From Planctomycetota bacterium (GTDB taxonomy: Bacteria > Planctomycetota > Planctomycetia > Pirellulales > Pirellulaceae): DNA of 48,352 nucleotides. The notes beneath the pieces were generated by a model. That model did not search any database and was not told the origin of the DNA. It was given only the letters and a program-made list of their open reading frames with translations. Location of the stretch: assembly GCA_016872775.1 (NCBI GenBank), contig VGZA01000045.1, positions 1 through 48,352 of the forward strand. Direction: 5' to 3'. Positions 44,650 to 48,352 of the stretch are shown here, in pieces (within the stretch, counting starts at the first letter, position 1; each line of letters begins with the position of its first letter). Both the position numbers and the translations under genes were made by a program.

Positions 44650-46584
44650 TTAGGGCTCGGGTTGCTCCAGCAGGGAAACCGCGCCTGGGTTGCGGCGACC
44701 GAGCGCTTCGCGATAGACGTCGATTTGGGCGTCGTCCTCGATGAGCCCTCCTGGCGGGATAACGAAAACTCCCACGCTCACCAGCGACTTGCTGACCTCG
44801 TCCGGGATCGGACCCTTATTGCGGGTGCGGTCAAAGTAGACACTGGTTTCCCGATTCGCGTAGACGGTGACGGTATACCGCGCCTTGGGCGGCAGCGGCA
44901 CGCGATGCCGGTCGTCGACCAACTGGCCGGACGGCAGCGTTGCGAAATACGACTCTTCGAGTATCGCGCCCGACGATCGCTGGATGCGCTGCGCAGCCGA
45001 CTCACCGGGCGCAAGCTTCAGTTCCACCGCAGCGGCACCGGTTTCCAGATCATGAATCCGCAGCAGCAATTCCTCGCTGTGGCGATTCTCGAAATGCACG
45101 GTTACCGGCGGCAAAGGGTCGTTCGGAATGATCGACCGGCGGGAGATACGCGGCGCAACCGCCAGACCGGGCGAGCAGAAGTGGCAATCCCAGCGCTCGC
45201 CGCGTCGCTGCCCGACCACGACCCGTCCGGTCCGGTCGACGGCGAAACCAACTCCCGCGCCGGGCAACATGACCACCCGCGATCCGCTGGAAAAGCCGTC
45301 GGAGATCGATCGAGCTTCCCAATGGTCGGCAACAACCGGGTCGCGACGCCACTCCATCCAACGGCCGTCGACCGCCACCGCACTGATCGCGATCTGCCCG
45401 TCGACGTCGAACAGCGCGACCGGTCCGCCGGGCTGGAATCGAGCATCGCCGAGCCGCTGATCGATCAAGACTCCCTCGACGTCGCGCCATTCGTGCAGGA
45501 TTCCTCGAGCATCAATGGCGGCGAGGTAGAGTTGGGAATCGAGCCGTCCCGCAGGGGCTCGAAAGGCGGCGACGCTGGCGCTGGGAGGCAATCCCGCGGC
45601 GACCAGATAGGGGCTCGACCATCCAGCGGCTTCCATCGAGTACCCCAGCAAATGTCCCCCGCGATCACAAGCGAACAGTTCCGCTTGATTGCCTTCGGCG
45701 GCAAACCCAATCGGAAGCCCCGGTTCGAACATTCCCGGTCTGCGTTCGATTAACTCGGCCGATTCCGCGTCCGCGTCGACCTGCCAGATTCGGCCCTGGA
45801 CGTCGGCCAGCACCAGTAAGGTCCGACCGCGATCGCTATCGGCCGCCAGGTGCGCCATGCGCGGGAAGACCACGTCGCGACGATCGGTCAGCGCCCGCAA
45901 CCGCGATCGTCGCACCTCGACAACTTCGCCGGAGGGACTTACCGCGAAAAACCGGGGACTGTCGGTCCGATCGTCGTAGCTCATCGCCAGCGGCGTGAAT
46001 GGCGGGAGCGGTTCGCGCAATTCCACATCCTTATGCCGCCATTCGTTCTCCCGTCGCTCGTACAAATCCAGCGTTCCATCGTCGTCAATTTGCGCGGTCC
46101 AGATCGTCCCGTCGGGTGCGGTCACTGCCGCGACTTCCGGCTGTAGCGCCGCCCGCACGACGGTGCGGCGCCGCGTTAACCCGGCGTCGCGCGGATCGGC
46201 GCGATCCAGCGGATCGGGCCGCTCGCGCAGCGGCCGGACCTGCATCAAGCTGCGTTTCCAACTGATGCCCGCTCCAATCGCCGTGCCAAGCACCATCGGG
46301 CCGCGCCCGTCCACCGGAAATCGAATGTACCGCCGCGTTTCCGCCGAATAATAGGCGGCGTACCGCCCGTCCTCGGAGTCCAACTCGGGTCGGGCCGCGT
46401 AATCGAATCGCTCCCCCCGTGCGTCGACAATCGTTATCCCACGTAACCCCACGTCGGCCGTCGACCGCGAAGCCGGATCGCCGGGAATTTCCAGCAGAAA
46501 CTGCTCGGCCCGCAAAGCGCCGGCACAAACGAGACTGTCCCAAACCAAAAGAAAGATCAAATTGGGCATCAATGCGCGAACCAT
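44650..46584 (-). CDS. Secreted protein of unknown function, 644 residues
   Basis: I do not recognise this protein. It begins with a signal peptide (LMPNLIFLLVWDSLVCAGAL, then RAEQ). A beta-rich N-terminal region with RFDYAARPELDSEDGRYAAY and YIRFPVDGRGPMVLG is followed by many short repeats with Asp/Gly turns (VTAPDGTIWTAQIDDDGTL, VQGRIWQVDADAESAEL), suggesting a propeller. The C-terminal 150 residues hold VTVHFENRHSEELLLRIHD and YTVTVYANRETSVYFDR, which look like an immunoglobulin-type or DUF domain. ATG 46584 is chosen because GGAG lies six bases before it; ATG 46596 and an upstream start are possible. It is divergent from the methyltransferase gene. Confidence 0.75.
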   Translation of the reverse strand: MVRALMPNLIFLLVWDSLVCAGALRAEQFLLEIPGDPASRSTADVGLRGITIVDARGERFDYAARPELDSEDGRYAAYYSAETRRYIRFPVDGRGPMVLGTAIGAGISWKRSLMQVRPLRERPDPLDRADPRDAGLTRRRTVVRAALQPEVAAVTAPDGTIWTAQIDDDGTLDLYERRENEWRHKDVELREPLPPFTPLAMSYDDRTDSPRFFAVSPSGEVVEVRRSRLRALTDRRDVVFPRMAHLAADSDRGRTLLVLADVQGRIWQVDADAESAELIERRPGMFEPGLPIGFAAEGNQAELFACDRGGHLLGYSMEAAGWSSPYLVAAGLPPSASVAAFRAPAGRLDSQLYLAAIDARGILHEWRDVEGVLIDQRLGDARFQPGGPVALFDVDGQIAISAVAVDGRWMEWRRDPVVADHWEARSISDGFSSGSRVVMLPGAGVGFAVDRTGRVVVGQRRGERWDCHFCSPGLAVAPRISRRSIIPNDPLPPVTVHFENRHSEELLLRIHDLETGAAAVELKLAPGESAAQRIQRSSGAILEESYFATLPSGQLVDDRHRVPLPPKARYTVTVYANRETSVYFDRTRNKGPIPDEVSKSLVSVGVFVIPPGGLIEDDAQIDVYREALGRRNPGAVSLLEQPEP

Positions 46585-46703
46585 TTTGGACTCCATCTTC
46601 TCTAGCGGTTGACGAGTTGCACGATATTCTAAGGGCATACCGCTCGTTTCGGCAATCAATCGGTCGGACGCGCGTGCAAACGAACGACGGACATCGCCCT
46701 AGC

Positions 46704-47498
46704 ATGCAGGACCAGGCCGCCATGCACGAAAATGAAGACCAGCCGCTTCCATCGACCTTTGACGACGCCGATCTTTACGACATGCTTTTGGACAAATGCG
46801 ACTACGGGGTCGAATTTTACTCGCGACTGGCCCAGGAAGCACACGGACCCGTGCTGGATGTAGCGTGTGGGACGGGGCGCATTCTGATCCCGTGCCTTCG
46901 AGCCGGCGTCGATATCGAAGGGTTGGATTACTCGTCCGCGATGCTCAATCAACTGCGTAAGAAGCTACCCGCCGACAGGTCTCCCCCGCGACTCACCCAG
47001 TCGGACATGAGCCGTTTTCAGCTCGACCGTAAGTTCGCACTCATCATGATTCCATTTAACGCGTTCGGACACAATCTTACGCAAGAGGCCCAATTGAATT
47101 GCCTGCGAACATGCCGCGAGCACCTGCTGCCGGGCGGATCGCTGGCGTTTGACGGCTACTTCCCGAGCCTCGAGATTATCGGCGCGGCCCAAGGGACGCG
47201 CGTACTGGAAGGCGAGATTCCGCATCGTGAATCGGGTCGCACGCTCCGCATGTACGATACTCGTCGATTCGATCGCGTGAATCAGATCCAGCATTCGATC
47301 AATGAAGTCGAAGTTCTCGACGCGGAAGGCAATCTCTGCGAACGGAGACGCTCCACCAGTTCCATCCGCTGGATCTACAAGGGCGAAATGGGGTTGCTGC
47401 TGCAGCTCAGCGGGTTCCGCCGCTGGGAGATCTCCGCCGACTTCGCCGGCACGCCACTCGAGCGCGAGTCGGATGGGATGGTCGTGCGCGCCTGGTAG
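46704..47498 (+). CDS. Class I SAM-dependent methyltransferase
   Basis: The 264-residue protein binds S-adenosylmethionine through motif I, LDVACGTGR (51-59), with GLDYSSAML as motif II and IMIPFNAFGHN as motif IV. The C-terminal half is the mixed sheet typical of small-molecule methyltransferases. The substrate is unknown. The ATG at 46704 is chosen because the frame upstream overlaps the divergent gene; ATG 46722 is an alternative. Its TAG stop (47496-47498) is formed by the first palindromic repeat of the cluster that follows. Confidence 0.85.
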   Translation: MQDQAAMHENEDQPLPSTFDDADLYDMLLDKCDYGVEFYSRLAQEAHGPVLDVACGTGRILIPCLRAGVDIEGLDYSSAMLNQLRKKLPADRSPPRLTQSDMSRFQLDRKFALIMIPFNAFGHNLTQEAQLNCLRTCREHLLPGGSLAFDGYFPSLEIIGAAQGTRVLEGEIPHRESGRTLRMYDTRRFDRVNQIQHSINEVEVLDAEGNLCERRRSTSSIRWIYKGEMGLLLQLSGFRRWEISADFAGTPLERESDGMVVRAW

Positions 47499-47820
47499 CG
47501 CGAAACTTGTTTCTCGTAGCTCGAAACTTGTTTCTCGTAGCTCGAAACTTGTTTCGAGTCGCATCACGTAGCTCGAAACTTGTTTCGAGTCGCCCGGCTC
47601 GACGAAGCGCCCGGCCGGCAGCGCATCAATGCTCCCTTCAGTACCCGCGGTGTACCCGACGCTCATGCCTCGAAACAAGTTTCGAGCTACCTCGAGCTCG
47701 TCGCGATTACGCACGCTTCTCGAAACAAGTTTCGAGCTACGTCGTCGAGCTCGTCGCGATTACGCACACTTCTCGAAACAAGTTTCGAGCTACGCACACT
47801 TCTCGAAACAAATTCCGCTA
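47495..47820. repeat. Cluster of eight palindromic repeats in two orientations
   Basis: Four copies read GTAGC(T/G)CGAAACTTGTTT (starting 47495, 47516, 47537 and 47568) and four read TCGAAACAAGTTTCGAGC, then TAC (about 47669-47690, 47717-47740, 47771-47793 and a degenerate one 47801-47820). The last copies are embedded in a roughly 55-base direct repeat containing GAGCTCGTCGCGATTACGCA. The first copy makes the stop codon of the methyltransferase gene. Several copies have a damaged outer arm, which suggests decay or partial copying. Confidence 0.9.
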
Positions 47821-47911
47821 TTCAATTCCGGCAGCCCTTGCGCTAGAATAGACCTCCGTGCCGGCCCCATCGGGCGACTGTTCAAGATGCAACGTGGAGG
47901 GGGTGATTTCG
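47499..47911. other. Gap of 413 bases filled by repeats
   Basis: No gene is supported. Nearly all of 47499-47820 is the palindrome cluster. The 90 bases after it lead to the surface protein gene; a GGAGG (47896-47900) is the ribosome-binding site of that gene. No promoter is clear by eye. Confidence 0.7.
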
Positions 47912-48352
47912 ATGAGCCATCGATTGCTTGCCTGGTTGAACGGCGCGAACAGAGCCATGGGTGGAAAATCCGCGAAGCGGCGCAGCCTGATCTGCCAACG
48001 ACTTGAGTCGCGCGCACTGCTCGCCGTCGCCAGCGAAGTCGTGCACCAGTTCCGCGAGGACGATTATTCGCTCAGCGGGACCTTCCAGTACTCCTTGATC
48101 GGCTCCGACTACACCGACAAGATCAACGACGGCATCTACAGCAGTAACGCTGGGCATGTCGACTGGACGAGCCCCACGGAGGGTACCGCGACGTTTCAGG
48201 GTGTCGCGACCGGCACGGGGCTGACGCGCGCGCTGTTCGCCGGATCGTTTTATGATTGCTCGCGCTACACGATCCGCGACGAGGGCTCGTTGGAACTCGC
48301 CATGCACGCCGGCTCCAAAACGATGTCGGTCAATCGAGCCACGACTACATCG
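47912..48352 (+). CDS. N-terminus of a surface/secreted protein with LEPR-XLL-like motif (partial)
   Basis: The frame starts with ATG 47912 after GGAGGGGG and is open to the end of the window (147 codons), so the gene is cut by the window edge. The first 40 residues are basic and contain LESRALLAV (31-39), resembling the LEPR-XLL motif seen at the N-termini of very large planctomycete surface proteins. The mature part is Gly/Ser/Thr-rich and beta-like (DDYSLSGTFQYSLIGSDYTD, TATFQGVATGTGLTRALFAG). Full length and function cannot be judged here. Confidence 0.7.
   Translation, partial: MSHRLLAWLNGANRAMGGKSAKRRSLICQRLESRALLAVASEVVHQFREDDYSLSGTFQYSLIGSDYTDKINDGIYSSNAGHVDWTSPTEGTATFQGVATGTGLTRALFAGSFYDCSRYTIRDEGSLELAMHAGSKTMSVNRATTTS

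Noticed and set aside
47495-47820. CRISPR-like array
   Set aside because: Repeats change orientation, spacing is irregular, spacers are themselves repeated, and no cas gene is present.
47495-47820. parS-like centromere sites
   Set aside because: The palindrome centre resembles a rearranged GTTTC/GAAAC pattern, but the order of half-sites is opposite to parS and the copies are spread through the window next to stop codons.
1-48352. tRNA or rRNA genes
   Set aside because: Reading both strands for T-loop-like GGTTCGAAT words and acceptor pairs gave no convincing cloverleaf; the closest hit (40752) is a palindromic repeat.

Overview
The window is high-GC chromosomal DNA from a bacterium that is almost certainly a planctomycete (Pirellulales-like; the rank is an inference). 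Markers of this phylum are a Tat-exported DUF1501 protein, a PQQ-type beta-propeller protein, a zinc-ribbon Ser/Thr kinase placed behind an ECF-type sigma factor, a DUF4838 protein, an over-long SecA, and a surface-protein N-terminus with an LEPR-XLL-like motif. WaaA (KDO transferase) and a Wzx-like flippase point to a Gram-negative type envelope. TGA is used as a normal stop, so the standard bacterial code applies.

Layout. 1-198: 17-base tandem repeat, then a small unknown gene. 647-4012: SF2 helicase and a CopZ-like Fe-S/zinc metallochaperone, both minus strand. 4196-5252: ruins of a globin-coupled histidine kinase and an ANTAR-type response regulator. 5224-14224: minus-strand run of secA, waaA, metK, a membrane protein, a 41-residue membrane peptide and a UDP-sugar pyrophosphorylase. 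14225-14590: repeat-bearing gap. 14591-20580: MBL-fold hydrolase, Prc protease, sirohydrochlorin chelatase, a deleted FHA-sigma54 regulator and a YheT-like hydrolase. 20656-25963: PQQ propeller protein and a fused HyuA-HyuB 5-oxoprolinase. 25994-30093: membrane protein, MFS exporter and prolyl oligopeptidase. 30273-35004: sigma-factor gene with one internal stop, followed by a kinase/membrane/ankyrin protein. 35069-36480: MITE-like repeat, sialidase-like exported protein and hairpin. 36481-42252: ABC-2 permease, DUF4838 protein and flippase. 42384-47498: DUF1501 protein, LexA, a secreted unknown protein and a methyltransferase. 47495-47820: dense palindrome cluster. 47912-end: start of a surface protein.

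Two themes stand out. First, three regulatory loci are broken in different ways (globin kinase/response regulator, FHA-sigma54 activator, ECF sigma factor) while the housekeeping genes are intact. Second, the gaps hold several repeat families: a 26-base palindrome whose first bases supply the TAG stop codon of three separate genes, a roughly 140-base element with terminal inverted repeats, heptamer arrays, and hexamer, 12-base and 17-base tandem repeats.

The window does not contain a clear new multi-gene system. The best leads are the stop-codon palindrome family, the MITE-like element, and the kinase/ankyrin receptor that has lost its sigma partner.
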